Of a stretch of DNA of 15,652 nt, positions 1 through 7,038 are shown piece by piece. Below the pieces are notes generated by a model. It saw only the letters and a program-made list of their open reading frames with translations, did no database searches and was not told the origin of the DNA. Location: the NCBI GenBank assembly GCA_037442005.1, contig JBBIRA010000039.1, forward strand, positions 1-15,652. The letters run 5' to 3'. Source of the stretch: Leptospirillum sp037442005. GTDB lineage: Bacteria; Nitrospirota; Leptospirillia; Leptospirillales; Leptospirillaceae. Numbering within the stretch: position 1 is the stretch's first letter; each line of letters begins with the position of its first letter. A program made the translations under genes and the position numbers.

Positions 1-594
1 CCGTAATGCCATGGGGGCCACATTGTAACTGCCCCCATTGGCCAGATCCATCACCAGGTGGATCCCGTCAAACTTCATTGACCGGGGGGTCGTGTTCTTG
101 ATGAATTCAATATAACGGCCATCCGGTCCGGCCAGTCGGGCGACCTTTCCGATTCCCGGCCCCGTTGGCCGGATCTTGTCGATTTCATCTCCCACCACCA
201 GCTCTTCGATCCGCGATTCCATTTCATCCGGAAGTTTTGACCCGTCTGAGGAGAAGAACTTGATGCCGTTATCCATATAAGGGTTGTGACTTGCTGAAAT
301 CATGATCCCGGCATCGGCACGAAGCGCTCTCGTCAGAAAAGCGATGCCAGGAGTGGTGAACGGTCCCACCACAATGACATTCACCCCCATGGAGGTGATT
401 CCGCTGGTCAGGGCATTTTCAATCATGTACCCCGAGATCCGGGTATCCTTCCCGATGACGACATGATGCTCCCCTTCATATTTACGGAACAGATACGCGG
501 CCGCGCGACCGAGCCGATAGCAGGTCTCACCAGTGATGGGCTCCACATTGGCCACACCCCTGACACCGTCAGTCCCGAAAAGCGAACGCTTCAT
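1..594 (-). CDS. glmM: Phosphoglucosamine mutase, N-terminal part (cut by window edge)
   Basis: GlmM converts glucosamine-6-phosphate to glucosamine-1-phosphate in the cytoplasm, the step that feeds UDP-GlcNAc synthesis for peptidoglycan and lipopolysaccharide. The visible 198 residues start MKRSLFGTDGVRG, the family's N-terminal signature. They contain the active-site loop ISASHNP, whose second serine (Ser102) is the phosphorylated catalytic residue, in the same place as in E. coli GlmM. Further on are DNGIKFF and a DLANGG segment. The full protein should be about 450 residues, so over half lies beyond the left edge. The ATG at 592-594 follows a GGGAGGG ribosome binding site (602-608 on the plus strand) by 7 bases. 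The holin-like gene lies 80 bases upstream on the same strand, so co-transcription is possible. A phosphomannomutase paralogue is less likely because of the GTDGVRG start. Confidence 0.95.
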   Translation of the reverse strand, partial: MKRSLFGTDGVRGVANVEPITGETCYRLGRAAAYLFRKYEGEHHVVIGKDTRISGYMIENALTSGITSMGVNVIVVGPFTTPGIAFLTRALRADAGIMISASHNPYMDNGIKFFSSDGSKLPDEMESRIEELVVGDEIDKIRPTGPGIGKVARLAGPDGRYIEFIKNTTPRSMKFDGIHLVMDLANGGSYNVAPMALR

Positions 595-674
595 TCACCA
601 TCCCTCCCGCATGGATCAACAGGCTCCGGCCCTTTAAACAGGGCGCGGAACAATCTCCCGGAAAATAAGGACCC

Positions 675-1013
675 TCAGAAAATCAGAAACCATGAGAACA
701 AGAGACTCATCATTGAAACCAGGAAAGAGGCCACAAACGCATTTCCGAACGAATCAATGGAAAACCCCGGAACAAACCATGTCACAGACCAGAAGAGAAG
801 AGCATTCAAAACAAACGTGAAAAGTCCCAGCGTCAGGATATTGATCGGCAGCGTCAGCAAAAAAAGAAGTGGCCTGATCAGGGCATTCAGGATGCCCAGA
901 ACAATCGCCACCAGGATCGCGGTTGTAAATCCCCTGAGATGAACGCCACGCACCCAATGAGCAACGGCAAACACAATCAGGGAATTCAAAAGAACTCGAA
1001 GCAACAGGCCCAT
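675..1013 (-). CDS. YvlD-type membrane protein (phage holin family IV, PF04020-like)
   Basis: This 112-residue, almost wholly hydrophobic protein has about four membrane segments (near residues 2-20, 28-48, 50-74 and 88-111). The central stretch LNALIRPLLFLLTLPINILT and the following LGLFTFVLNA match the signature of the family often annotated 'phage holin family protein' (B. subtilis YvlD type). These are usually chromosomal housekeeping or envelope-stress membrane proteins of unknown mechanism rather than lysis proteins, and no phage genes are nearby. The ATG at 1011-1013 is preceded by a TGAGGA element at a reasonable distance. It lies upstream of glmM on the same strand with an 80-base gap and no clear terminator between them, so the two may form an operon. 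Family assignment rests on the motif. Function is unknown. Confidence 0.85.
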   Translation of the reverse strand: MGLLLRVLLNSLIVFAVAHWVRGVHLRGFTTAILVAIVLGILNALIRPLLFLLTLPINILTLGLFTFVLNALLFWSVTWFVPGFSIDSFGNAFVASFLVSMMSLLFSWFLIF

Positions 1014-1269
1014 GGATCAATCCTCAGCAGCTGGTGAACAAACAGAAACCTCATCAGAAAATCGGTTTACGCCCCAAACAACACCCATCTTACAGTCGTT
1101 TGAGGGTTGCACAAAGACCTCGCCGTTTGGGCGCCCGACAATCACAAAAGACAATTCCAAACAATCAATTTTAATAATACACAAATTAAGAAAAAAGAAA
1201 ACACCTGTCTGCCCGGGCGCAAGAAAGGGAACGATGACAACTCTGCCTTGCACAGCCCCAAGGGAAACA

Positions 1270-1298
1270 TTGATTTCTTCCCTCATCATGCCTAGAAT
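1270..1298 (+). promoter_or_regulatory. Candidate sigma70 promoter for the chemoreceptor gene
   Basis: TTGATT (1270-1275) and TAGAAT (1293-1298) are separated by 17 bases. The -35 matches the consensus at 4 of 6 bases and the -10 at 5 of 6. Transcription would begin near 1305, giving a leader of roughly 118 bases that includes the inverted repeat at 1353-1392. This rests on consensus matching in an A+T-rich region only. A flagellar-type (sigma28) promoter was looked for and no good one was found. Confidence 0.4.
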
Positions 1299-1352
1299 TC
1301 AATTCATTCCCAAAGATCATCTTTTAAAACTAATGAAAGACTCATTTTATTG

Positions 1353-1392
1353 ATCAGTCCGATATCGCCGATTGTCCCGATATCGGACTGAT
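1353..1392. repeat. Perfect 15-bp inverted repeat upstream of chemoreceptor gene
   Basis: The left arm ATCAGTCCGATATCG (1353-1367) and the right arm CGATATCGGACTGAT (1378-1392) are exact reverse complements around a 10-base spacer. Each arm itself contains the 8-base palindrome CGATATCG, so the site is also a two-fold array of a small palindrome. The end lies 30 bases before the start codon and 25 bases or fewer before the ribosome binding site. No T-tract follows, so it is not a standard terminator. It could be an operator for a dimeric regulator or a leader hairpin limiting translation. Confidence 0.75.
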
Positions 1393-1422
1393 GATGATAT
1401 CTCAACGAAGAGAGGGGAACGA

Positions 1423-2982
1423 ATGTCTATCAAGAAGAAACTCCTGGGAGTCATTCTATCCCAGTTTCTCCTGTCCGTTCTTGCGGTACTGGTCATTGTT
1501 CACGGGATCAATTCCATTAATGCCGATTCCCGCCACATGAATAAAATGACCCGGGAAACGGACGACATTTCCCAAAAACTCCAGTCCATGCTCATCCAGC
1601 ATCAAAGCTCCATGCGCATTATCCTGTCCGGGGGACTCCGGGGAAGCTCGATTGAAAAGGCGATGCTTCTCCAGGGAGAAGCCATGTTCCCTTACCTCGT
1701 CAAAAAGATGGGAAATGACGCAACAACAGCCCAGATTGCAAAGCTTCTGTCTCTGACCGTCAGTCTTGATCATGCCGCTCTGGCCATCGGCCGTCCGTCC
1801 ATCTCCCTCCTGCGCTTTGGCAAGGTGATCGTACCCGACTACAGCAATCTGATGGGACTGATCGAACGCCACAAAAAAGAAACCCTGGAAGCCTTGTCCA
1901 CCGACCTTTTCCGGAAAACCTCCCAGATCCGCATGGAAGTTTTAACCGTCATCATTATCGATCTTCTGACCAGTATGACGCTTCTGGGTATTATTGCCAT
2001 CTCCCTTCTGAAAAAAATCTCGGTCATCTATGACGTCTCCGAACGGCTGGCCAAAAAAGACTTTTCCGCCACCATGCCTTCACTGGGCCACGATGAATTA
2101 GGACAGATCGCCATGGAAATCCAGACGCTGTCGTCGGATCTTCAGAAAACGGTCCAGGATGTGAGCCAGTACGCTAAAACCATTGATCAGGAAACATCAA
2201 CCATTCTCCGGTCCATGAAAGACCTGAACCAAAATGCAACCCATATGGACAAGGAGATCTCCCATTCGGTCGTTGCCATGGATGAACTCGATGCGACAAT
2301 CAGTTCGTTCCGTTCCAGTATCCAGGAGGGAATCACCTCAACCCAGGCCACCCGGAAACAGGCCCAGTCCGGCCTTGAAATCGGTGCCCAGGCATCCGGA
2401 TCCCTCTCTTCGCTCTCGGACGATGTCTCTAAAACAGCCACCCAGATCCAGCGGCTTTCCGTGACGATCCAGAAAGTGACCGAAGCCACCGCTGGCATTC
2501 AGAATATTTCGTCTCAGACCAATCTGCTGGCCTTAAATGCCGCCATTGAAGCCGCCCGGGCCGGTGAGCAGGGACGGGGATTTGCGGTGGTGGCCGATGA
2601 GGTCCGGAAACTTTCAAGCCTGACCTCGGGACATGTCAAGAATATTGAGGAAATCGTTTCCGATGCCGCCCGGGTCATGCAGGAAACAACGGCCATTTCG
2701 GAGGGAATGGTCAAAGGCATGTCGAAAAACATGGAGGATGGACAGAAGGTCCAGCAGGCCCTGACCCTGATCGGAGAACGGCTTGAGAAAATGGAAAAAA
2801 CGATTGCGGATCTCGGTCAAACCATTTCTGTCGTCAGCAAAGTGGAGGACCAGCTGAGATCAACACTCCATTCCAACGAAAAGATGGCAAAAAACACCCT
2901 GTCGATTGCCGCGGGAACGCTCCGGGAAGCGGAAACAGTCTCCCACACAATCGAGGAGCTTTCCGGGCTCTTTACCCGATAG
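1423..2982 (+). CDS. Methyl-accepting chemotaxis protein (transmembrane chemoreceptor)
   Basis: A 519-residue inner-membrane receptor that senses a ligand outside the cytoplasm and controls the CheA kinase through CheW. Membrane segment 1 is near residues 7-29. A helical periplasmic sensor region of about 140 residues follows, the size of a four-helix-bundle (4HB) domain. Membrane segment 2 is near 172-198, then HAMP and a long coiled-coil. The kinase-contacting hairpin tip is near residues 365-395, with QTNLLALNAAIEAARAG and then RGFAVVADEVR, the invariant family signature. The C-terminus (LFTR) lacks the CheR/CheB-tethering pentapeptide. The open frame extends 17 codons upstream to a TTG at 1372, but the ATG at 1423 is chosen because GAGGGG (1412-1417) lies 5 bases before it and the upstream part encodes the inverted repeat. 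No che genes adjoin it. The ligand cannot be read from the sequence. Confidence 0.96.
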   Translation: MSIKKKLLGVILSQFLLSVLAVLVIVHGINSINADSRHMNKMTRETDDISQKLQSMLIQHQSSMRIILSGGLRGSSIEKAMLLQGEAMFPYLVKKMGNDATTAQIAKLLSLTVSLDHAALAIGRPSISLLRFGKVIVPDYSNLMGLIERHKKETLEALSTDLFRKTSQIRMEVLTVIIIDLLTSMTLLGIIAISLLKKISVIYDVSERLAKKDFSATMPSLGHDELGQIAMEIQTLSSDLQKTVQDVSQYAKTIDQETSTILRSMKDLNQNATHMDKEISHSVVAMDELDATISSFRSSIQEGITSTQATRKQAQSGLEIGAQASGSLSSLSDDVSKTATQIQRLSVTIQKVTEATAGIQNISSQTNLLALNAAIEAARAGEQGRGFAVVADEVRKLSSLTSGHVKNIEEIVSDAARVMQETTAISEGMVKGMSKNMEDGQKVQQALTLIGERLEKMEKTIADLGQTISVVSKVEDQLRSTLHSNEKMAKNTLSIAAGTLREAETVSHTIEELSGLFTR

Positions 2983-3003
2983 ACAGACTCCGACCGTCAT
3001 AAA

Positions 3004-3053
3004 CCCGGAGAAATCCGGGAAACAACCCGAAATGAGCCGGGTTTCCCCGGCTC
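3004..3053 (+). terminator. Tandem/overlapping GC-rich hairpins after chemoreceptor gene
   Basis: Starting 22 bases after the stop codon, CCCGGA (3004-3009) pairs with TCCGGG (3014-3019) around a GAAA tetraloop. Then GAGCCGGG (3034-3041) pairs perfectly with CCCGGCTC (3046-3053) around TTTC. An alternative pairing, AACCCG (3024-3029) with CGGGTT (3038-3043), would compete with the second stem. The run after the second stem is pyrimidine-rich (TCTCCTTCCT) rather than a pure T-tract, so termination strength is uncertain. Position and stem quality make a transcription end for the chemoreceptor gene the simplest reading. Confidence 0.6.
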
Positions 3054-3188
3054 TCTCCTTCCTGTATATTGGGGGAAGACATCTTTTTTCCCTGTTTTTT
3101 CAAGCCATCGTAACGGTCTTTCCTTCCGGCCTGCCGGACCACAACCAATCACTGGAAATGGAGCCGATTTCCTGTACAAGGAGGTCTG

Positions 3189-3569
3189 ATGCGCAGAAAT
3201 TTTTCGTCACTCTATGGAAAGAAACTCTCGGACCGGGAGCAGACATTGGAGTTTGCCGACTATCTGGCGATCGACCGGACAGTCATGGCCAATGAACGGA
3301 CGCTTCTTGCCTATATCAGGACGGGGGTCGGGCTTTTGATTGCAGGGCTGGCCCTGATCCGATTTTTTAAGCAGACCCATTTCGACATGTATGAGATTGC
3401 GGGATTCGCCGCCATTACGGCAGCCATCGTCATGACCATGGTCGGCATCCGGGACTTCTTTCACATGCGGGGATTCTATTCGGAGGTGCTGGCCAGACAG
3501 TCAAGAGAATCCGACCGGGAAATCACAAGCGCCAGCCAGGACTCACGACAGGCGGCCCGGCACTTCTAG
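3189..3569 (+). CDS. DUF202 family small membrane protein
   Basis: A 126-residue protein. The segment ANERTLLAYIRTGVGLLIAG (about residues 36-55) is the hallmark of DUF202 (YidH-type) proteins: an LA-x-ERT-x-LA-x-x-RT motif just before a hydrophobic helix. A second membrane segment lies near residues 70-90. The C-terminal tail is hydrophilic and rich in Ser, Arg and Gln. The start at 3189 is fixed by a full AAGGAGG (3178-3184), although the spacer is only 4 bases. The gene seems to be transcribed alone, after the hairpins that follow the chemoreceptor gene. No function is established for the family. Identification is by motif. Confidence 0.88.
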   Translation: MRRNFSSLYGKKLSDREQTLEFADYLAIDRTVMANERTLLAYIRTGVGLLIAGLALIRFFKQTHFDMYEIAGFAAITAAIVMTMVGIRDFFHMRGFYSEVLARQSRESDREITSASQDSRQAARHF

Positions 3570-3618
3570 GCCGGCACCTCTTGATACCGGAACGTCCCTT
3601 TTTTGGGAAACACATGTT

Positions 3619-4502
3619 TCAGAGGACGCCGATATACCGGACATATGAGCTGATTTGGTTAGGTGAAGCCAGCACCTGGTTCACAGTAACCTCTGCCAGA
3701 TAGGTCCCGGCCTGGTTCATCCACAGCGCGACAGAGTTGCCGGAAGAGTCCACATACATGGCACTGCCATGAGGATATCCAAACCCATCCCATGTCGTAT
3801 TCGAAGCGCTGTATGCCGGCATCGTGGCAAAGACCGCTGCCCCGGAGACAAGACCGACCCCGGATCCCGTCAGAGGGTTGGTGAGCTGGGCCACCGAAAT
3901 TTTGTTTCCTGCTGTTCCCCAGTCTCCTCCCGCTCCCCACATGACATAATGGTTCTGGGAGTCGACAAACAGGTTGTTTTCCGGTGGTGGCTGGCGGCCC
4001 AGGGTCACAATGGACACGGCGGAGGAAGGGAGCGAATACGTGCCGGTCTGCCCCCCATGGGTGGTCAGGGTAAGAGCGTTCAGGTTCACCAGGATCGTGA
4101 CTCCCGATGAAACCCCTGACGCGGGGATGTCAGCCCGTCATGTTCACATCCGATGATTACCACCTGATAGGCGGTATAGACCCCGATCGCATCATTCGAA
4201 CACCCATTGATTGTTCCCGTCGGGAAAAGCGCCTGAGCCTCTATATCGGGTTTGTAGACCACACCGGTTTCAATATCCGCAATTTCCAGAAGATATCCGT
4301 CATTTAAATTTTGGGCATAGGCCACTTCTCCCGAACCTGACAGAATGATTCTATGACTTGTCCCGCCGAGCATGAAGACGGGATCGTAGGCAAAGTTTTC
4401 GACGATATCAATCCCGCCATGCGAAACCTGATAGGAAGGAATCGTCTGATAGACCAACGAGACCTGGGGACTGGCGGGATTAGAATAGTCGATAAAGGAG
4501 AG
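3619..4502 (-). pseudogene. Frameshifted 3' fragment of a secreted, LVIVD-like protein gene
   Basis: Two overlapping minus-strand frames together read as one protein. The upstream part (about 4502-4130) includes SLSFIDYSNPASPQV, which resembles an LVIVD-type beta-propeller repeat, and GTINGCSNDAIGVYTAYQVV. The downstream part (about 4137-3619) reads ADIPASGVSSGVTILVNL and continues to GSAMYVDSSGNSVALWMNQ and a terminal SYVRYIGVL. Passing from one to the other needs a single base inserted near 4130-4140, at a GGG run. The upstream frame otherwise gives an implausible HRESRSW tail and stops. The N-terminal part of the gene, including any signal peptide, is missing: the frame runs into DUF4338 sequence at about 4495-4502. 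The Ser/Thr/Gly/Asn-rich composition fits an exported protein. The exact family is uncertain and the LVIVD resemblance rests on one motif. Confidence 0.6.
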
Positions 4503-4669
4503 CGACATAGCGGATCGACTCCCCGGGCAGGACCCGGAAGCCGAGATAGATAATGGTGGGTCCGCATCTCTTCGTCCCACCGGGCCCGCTCGGAAGGATC
4601 GACGGGACGAACAACCAGCGAGTCGAACCGATGGCGGGAAAGGGAGTTGGGGTCGGGAAAAGAGGTCAT
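4495..4669 (-). pseudogene. Truncated DUF4338 (DruA-like) gene start, broken by a 4-bp duplication
   Basis: From ATG 4667-4669 the minus strand reads MTSFPDPNSLSRHRFDSLVV, then RPVDPSERARWDEEMRTHHY, closely resembling the N-terminus of DUF4338 proteins (the family that includes DruA of the Druantia defence system and many mobile-element-associated genes). After HHY the frame breaks. Skipping four bases restores LGFRVLPGESIRYVAL, the expected family continuation. The extra bases are a tandem copy, GATAGATA on the plus strand at 4545-4552. Homology ends at about 4495-4502, where the sequence passes into the LVIVD-like fragment. Normal family members are several hundred residues, so only the first 55 or so remain. 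An in-frame TAG lies just upstream of the ATG, and no good ribosome binding site is visible. Confidence 0.7.
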
Positions 4670-4694
4670 GAGGAGAGACTATACCGTCAAAGAG

Positions 4695-4726
4695 AAAAAG
4701 TCAGCGCCCTTTTTAAAGACTGGCGC
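4695..4726 (-). terminator. Weak candidate terminator after the lipoprotein pair
   Basis: Reading the minus strand, GCGCC (4726-4722) can pair with GGCGC (4708-4704) across a 13-base loop, followed four bases later by TTTTT (4699-4695) and further T-rich sequence. It lies about 70 bases beyond the stop of the TRL-like lipoprotein gene. The stem is short and the loop long, so support is modest. A perfect 7-bp stem at 4781-4798 overlaps the stop codon itself but has no T-tract. Confidence 0.3.
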
Positions 4727-4794
4727 GCTCTTTCACGGGATGGGGCGGACGACTTTGACGTGGTCGTGTCTTTTGCTATCCTGATCCGGGAGGA

Positions 4795-5235
4795 TCAGTT
4801 TGCGGATGGAACCCCCTTCCCCAACGGTGTTCCCGCGGGAGAATGATCAAATCGCACAGGGATTCCCCTGATCGTCGTACACGTCAGCGTATAGACGTCA
4901 TAAAGGGGGAAAAATCCGTAAAGGGAGGTCTCTGTTGTCACGTGAACCAGCCCGTCGGCCTTCAGCTGTGGATGGGCCTGAATGGCATGTCTCAACGCTG
5001 TCTCCACATCTGAATCTCCCCAGGGAATAAGCCCCAGGATAAAATGACGGCAGGCCGTTCCCTGAATTTCACCTCCGACCCGATGGAACCGGTGAGAATC
5101 ATGAGGTCCAAGGTCGGCTTCTGTTTCCGTTGTAGAAACCAGGCCGAGACTTCCCGTCGAAGTGCACCCCGCCATCACAAAAAAGGCCAGAAACAGCATT
5201 CCCGTCCCTGACCAAACCCTTCTGATCCTGTTCAT
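4795..5235 (-). CDS. Small lipoprotein, TRL-like
   Basis: A 146-residue protein with a lipoprotein signal peptide: basic start MNRIRRVW, hydrophobic core near residues 12-22, and a lipobox MAGC with the lipidated Cys at 24. It should be exported and anchored in the membrane facing the periplasm. The mature part holds CRHFILGLIPWGDSDVETAL, then a DG-x-V segment and a final TCTTIRGIPVRF. This order (ILGL-x-x-WGD, then a closing T-T-x-x-G) resembles TRL-like family proteins, whose function is unknown. The ATG at 5233-5235 follows AAAGGAG. The cysteine-rich lipoprotein gene ends only 35 bases upstream on the same strand, so the two are probably one operon. The lipoprotein call is firm and the TRL resemblance is from memory of the motif. 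Confidence 0.8.
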   Translation of the reverse strand: MNRIRRVWSGTGMLFLAFFVMAGCTSTGSLGLVSTTETEADLGPHDSHRFHRVGGEIQGTACRHFILGLIPWGDSDVETALRHAIQAHPQLKADGLVHVTTETSLYGFFPLYDVYTLTCTTIRGIPVRFDHSPAGTPLGKGVPSAN

Positions 5236-5270
5236 TTTCGCTCCTTTCCCTTATGAGAGATCCCTGTCCG

Positions 5271-5585
5271 TTATTTGTGGCCGCCTTTTTTGGCCATTCC
5301 CTTGACAGAGCCGTGATTCGCCGAATAATTCGCCAACGGCCCCGACGGTTCATGAAGGAAAGCCGCCGATACCGGCGCCGTTGCCTTGGGTGAAGCGTGG
5401 TACGAGTATGGAGTGTAGTAATTGGAGCAACAACATGTGCACTCAGGAACATAGGCCGGACCGTAAACACCACTGGCTCCGCCACATCCGGCTACAAACG
5501 GGAGTAACAGCAGATTGCACGCAAACAGAACACGACCAAGCCAGAACCTGAGCCGCAGGCAAACCGGATTTCTCACCTTATCCAT
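5271..5585 (-). CDS. Small cysteine-rich lipoprotein, function unknown
   Basis: A 104-residue protein with an N-terminal signal (basic residues to 18, hydrophobic core near 19-32) and lipobox VAGC, lipidated Cys at 34. The mature part begins with Gly/Tyr/Pro-rich sequence and carries a dense cysteine cluster, ECTCCCSNYY (Cys 49, 51, 52, 53), and ends in a Lys/His/Gly-rich tail. The cluster could form disulfides or bind metal outside the cytoplasm, but nothing shows which. I recognise no family. The ATG at 5583-5585 has an AAGGAT-like ribosome binding site about 8 bases upstream. It is the first gene of a probable two-gene lipoprotein operon. Confidence 0.72.
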   Translation of the reverse strand: MDKVRNPVCLRLRFWLGRVLFACNLLLLPFVAGCGGASGVYGPAYVPECTCCCSNYYTPYSYHASPKATAPVSAAFLHEPSGPLANYSANHGSVKGMAKKGGHK

Positions 5586-6003
5586 GGCGTATCCTTATCG
5601 AGAAAGAGTCGAAGAATGAGCCGGGAACACCGTCTCCAGAAACAGGGGCCCACTGCCGCCTGTTACTGCTTCAAGTCGTTTTCGACCCTGTTGCTATGGA
5701 GTAAACGCATCGTGCGATGAAAAAAGAATGGTCAGACATGGGAATATTGACACGGACAATCAGTGCAGTCCCCTTGTACGCCTTTCAGGAGGTTCCGTCA
5801 AGCAATAAACCTGATGAAATTCCCATGATGGCCCTGAGGTCGGTAGGGATAGTCGTTCCAGCCCCCTCTTTACCAGAACCCGATCTCCCCCCAGAATAAT
5901 AGGGAAGCACTCAACAAGTCCCCCTTCCGGCCAAGCCGAAAGTGGCCTTTGAACTGGGCACTGATACCCGAACCCTCTTTCCTATAACGCTGAAGGAGTA
6001 CGA
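5586..6003. other. Intergenic region between divergent lipoprotein and methyltransferase genes
   Basis: About 420 bases without a supportable gene. A 60-codon open frame at 5717-5899 (plus) has no ribosome binding site and proline-rich, low-complexity content, so I do not call it. The region must hold the divergent promoters, but no pair of -35/-10 boxes with normal spacing stood out. A TTGAAC at 5949-5954 and a TATAAC at 5983-5988 are 28 bases apart, too far for one promoter. AAGGAG at 5993-5998 is the methyltransferase ribosome binding site. Confidence 0.5.
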
Positions 6004-7032
6004 ATGACCGGACAGGAATCCGTCACAATCATCAAGGATCGCATCAAACAGCAGGCACAGGGGACGACAACCCTGAACCTGGCCTTTATCGGTATTGTCA
6101 ATGGACTTTTTGAAGCTCTCGCAAAGAAGGAAGCCTCCTCAGAGGAGCTTGCCCGGGAAACCGGCAAAGATCCGGCTTATATCGGGCGCTGGTGCGATGC
6201 GGCCTATGCCTTTGGACTACTTGAAGTCCAGAACCACCGCTTTCACCTCTCCCCGGAGGGAGATCTCATGAGACCGTCCCACCCGCAAACATCCATGCCC
6301 CAGGTCGTTCAGTCCGTGCTTGGAACCCACATGTCGGAGCGGATTGCGGGTCTCATGGCCACAGGAGAGCGGCCAGGAGAGTCACTGCTTGGAGAAAGGG
6401 AAACCATTCTTCCCTGGTTTGGCCCCATGCTCGAAGCCACGTTCGGCCCTCTGTTTGAAAATCAGATCTGTCCGAATGTTCCCGTCTTTGGAGAAATGAA
6501 TAAGAAGGGGGCCCTGGCAGTGGATCTCGGATGCGGAAACGGCTGGTATCTCCGGGCGTTGGCCAGAAAATGCCCGGAGCTTCGGGGAATCGGGGTCGAC
6601 GGATTCCGGGAGAATATCCGTCAGGCGACGGAAAGAGCGAAGAAGGAAGGGCTCGAGCACCGTCTTCATTTTGTTTCGGGGGATATCTTTAACCTGCACC
6701 TTGGAGAAAAGGCCGACATGATCACCATGAACAGGGCGCTCCATCATGTGTGGAGTGACAAGGAAAGACTCTTCCCGATGCTCAACTCTTATCTGGCCCC
6801 GGGAGGAGCACTGGTCTTCTGGGAGCCGTTCTGGCCGGAAAACCGCGAAGACCTGCGAACAGACAGCAAGCGCCCCCTTGCCTTTCAGAATCTCGGAGAG
6901 CATGCGCAGGGGAATCGATTGCTGAACCCTGACGAGATTGCCGGCGAATGCCGGAAAAACGGACTCACCCCCTCCATTTTCCTCTTTGCCAATGGCAATG
7001 AAGCCGTGGTGGTCGGCAGAAAAGAATCCTGA
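6004..7032 (+). CDS. Class I SAM-dependent methyltransferase
   Basis: A 342-residue cytoplasmic enzyme expected to transfer a methyl group from S-adenosylmethionine to an unidentified substrate. Residues about 20-85 look like the winged-helix dimerisation domain seen in small-molecule O-methyltransferases (ALAKKEASSEELARETGKDP is typical). The SAM-binding motif I is VDLGCGNGWYLRAL from residue 173. It is followed by an acidic residue at the end of the next strand (GIGVDGF), a GDIF motif that normally contacts the adenine, and NRALHHVW with LAPGGALVFWEP as the later motifs. The architecture resembles Rv2258c-like methyltransferases. AAGGAG (5993-5998) sits 5 bases before the ATG. The stop is only 6 bases from the stop of the convergent channel gene, leaving no room for a separate terminator. 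Confidence 0.88.
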   Translation: MTGQESVTIIKDRIKQQAQGTTTLNLAFIGIVNGLFEALAKKEASSEELARETGKDPAYIGRWCDAAYAFGLLEVQNHRFHLSPEGDLMRPSHPQTSMPQVVQSVLGTHMSERIAGLMATGERPGESLLGERETILPWFGPMLEATFGPLFENQICPNVPVFGEMNKKGALAVDLGCGNGWYLRALARKCPELRGIGVDGFRENIRQATERAKKEGLEHRLHFVSGDIFNLHLGEKADMITMNRALHHVWSDKERLFPMLNSYLAPGGALVFWEPFWPENREDLRTDSKRPLAFQNLGEHAQGNRLLNPDEIAGECRKNGLTPSIFLFANGNEAVVVGRKES

Positions 7033-7038
7033 CAAGAC

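Larger units (their letters stand above)
1014..1422. other. Intergenic region between divergent holin-like gene and chemoreceptor gene
   Basis: About 400 bases separate the two divergent genes. The stretch around 1150-1345 is clearly richer in A+T than the neighbouring genes, as expected for promoters. It holds a candidate plus-strand sigma70 promoter (1270-1298) and a perfect inverted repeat (1353-1392). Open frames on both strands (for example 1017-1289 minus) have no ribosome binding site or recognisable family, and I treat them as chance. I could not identify a convincing minus-strand promoter for the holin-like gene. Confidence 0.6.

Noticed and set aside
675..1013. Phage lysis holin as a sign of a prophage
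   Set aside because: The motif fits the chromosomal YvlD-type family. No endolysin, structural or integrase genes are nearby.
1017..1289. 90-codon minus-strand open frame just upstream of the holin-like gene
   Set aside because: No ribosome binding site at its start, odd composition and no recognisable motif. It lies in an A+T-rich promoter-like region and is best explained as chance.
1348..1374. Flagellar-type (sigma28) promoter suggested by GCCGATTG at 1367-1374
   Set aside because: The -10-like match is partial, and the -35 position (TATTGATC) does not fit TAAA.
1372..1422. Extended TTG start for the chemoreceptor
   Set aside because: No ribosome binding site before it, and the extra 17 residues are encoded by the inverted repeat and leader. 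The ATG at 1423 has GAGGGG 5 bases upstream.
3571..3604. Terminator after the DUF202 gene (CCGG...CCGG and a T-run)
   Set aside because: The stem is only 4 bp with a 12-base loop and the T6 run lies 8 bases away. The TCCC-TTTTTT-GGGA alternative is also only 4 bp.
4495..4669. A working Druantia-type defence system
   Set aside because: Only about 55 residues of a DUF4338 protein remain, with a frameshift, and no DruB-E, helicase or other defence genes are in the window.
5717..5899. 60-codon plus-strand open frame in the lipoprotein/methyltransferase gap
   Set aside because: No ribosome binding site, proline-rich low-complexity end, and no family resemblance.
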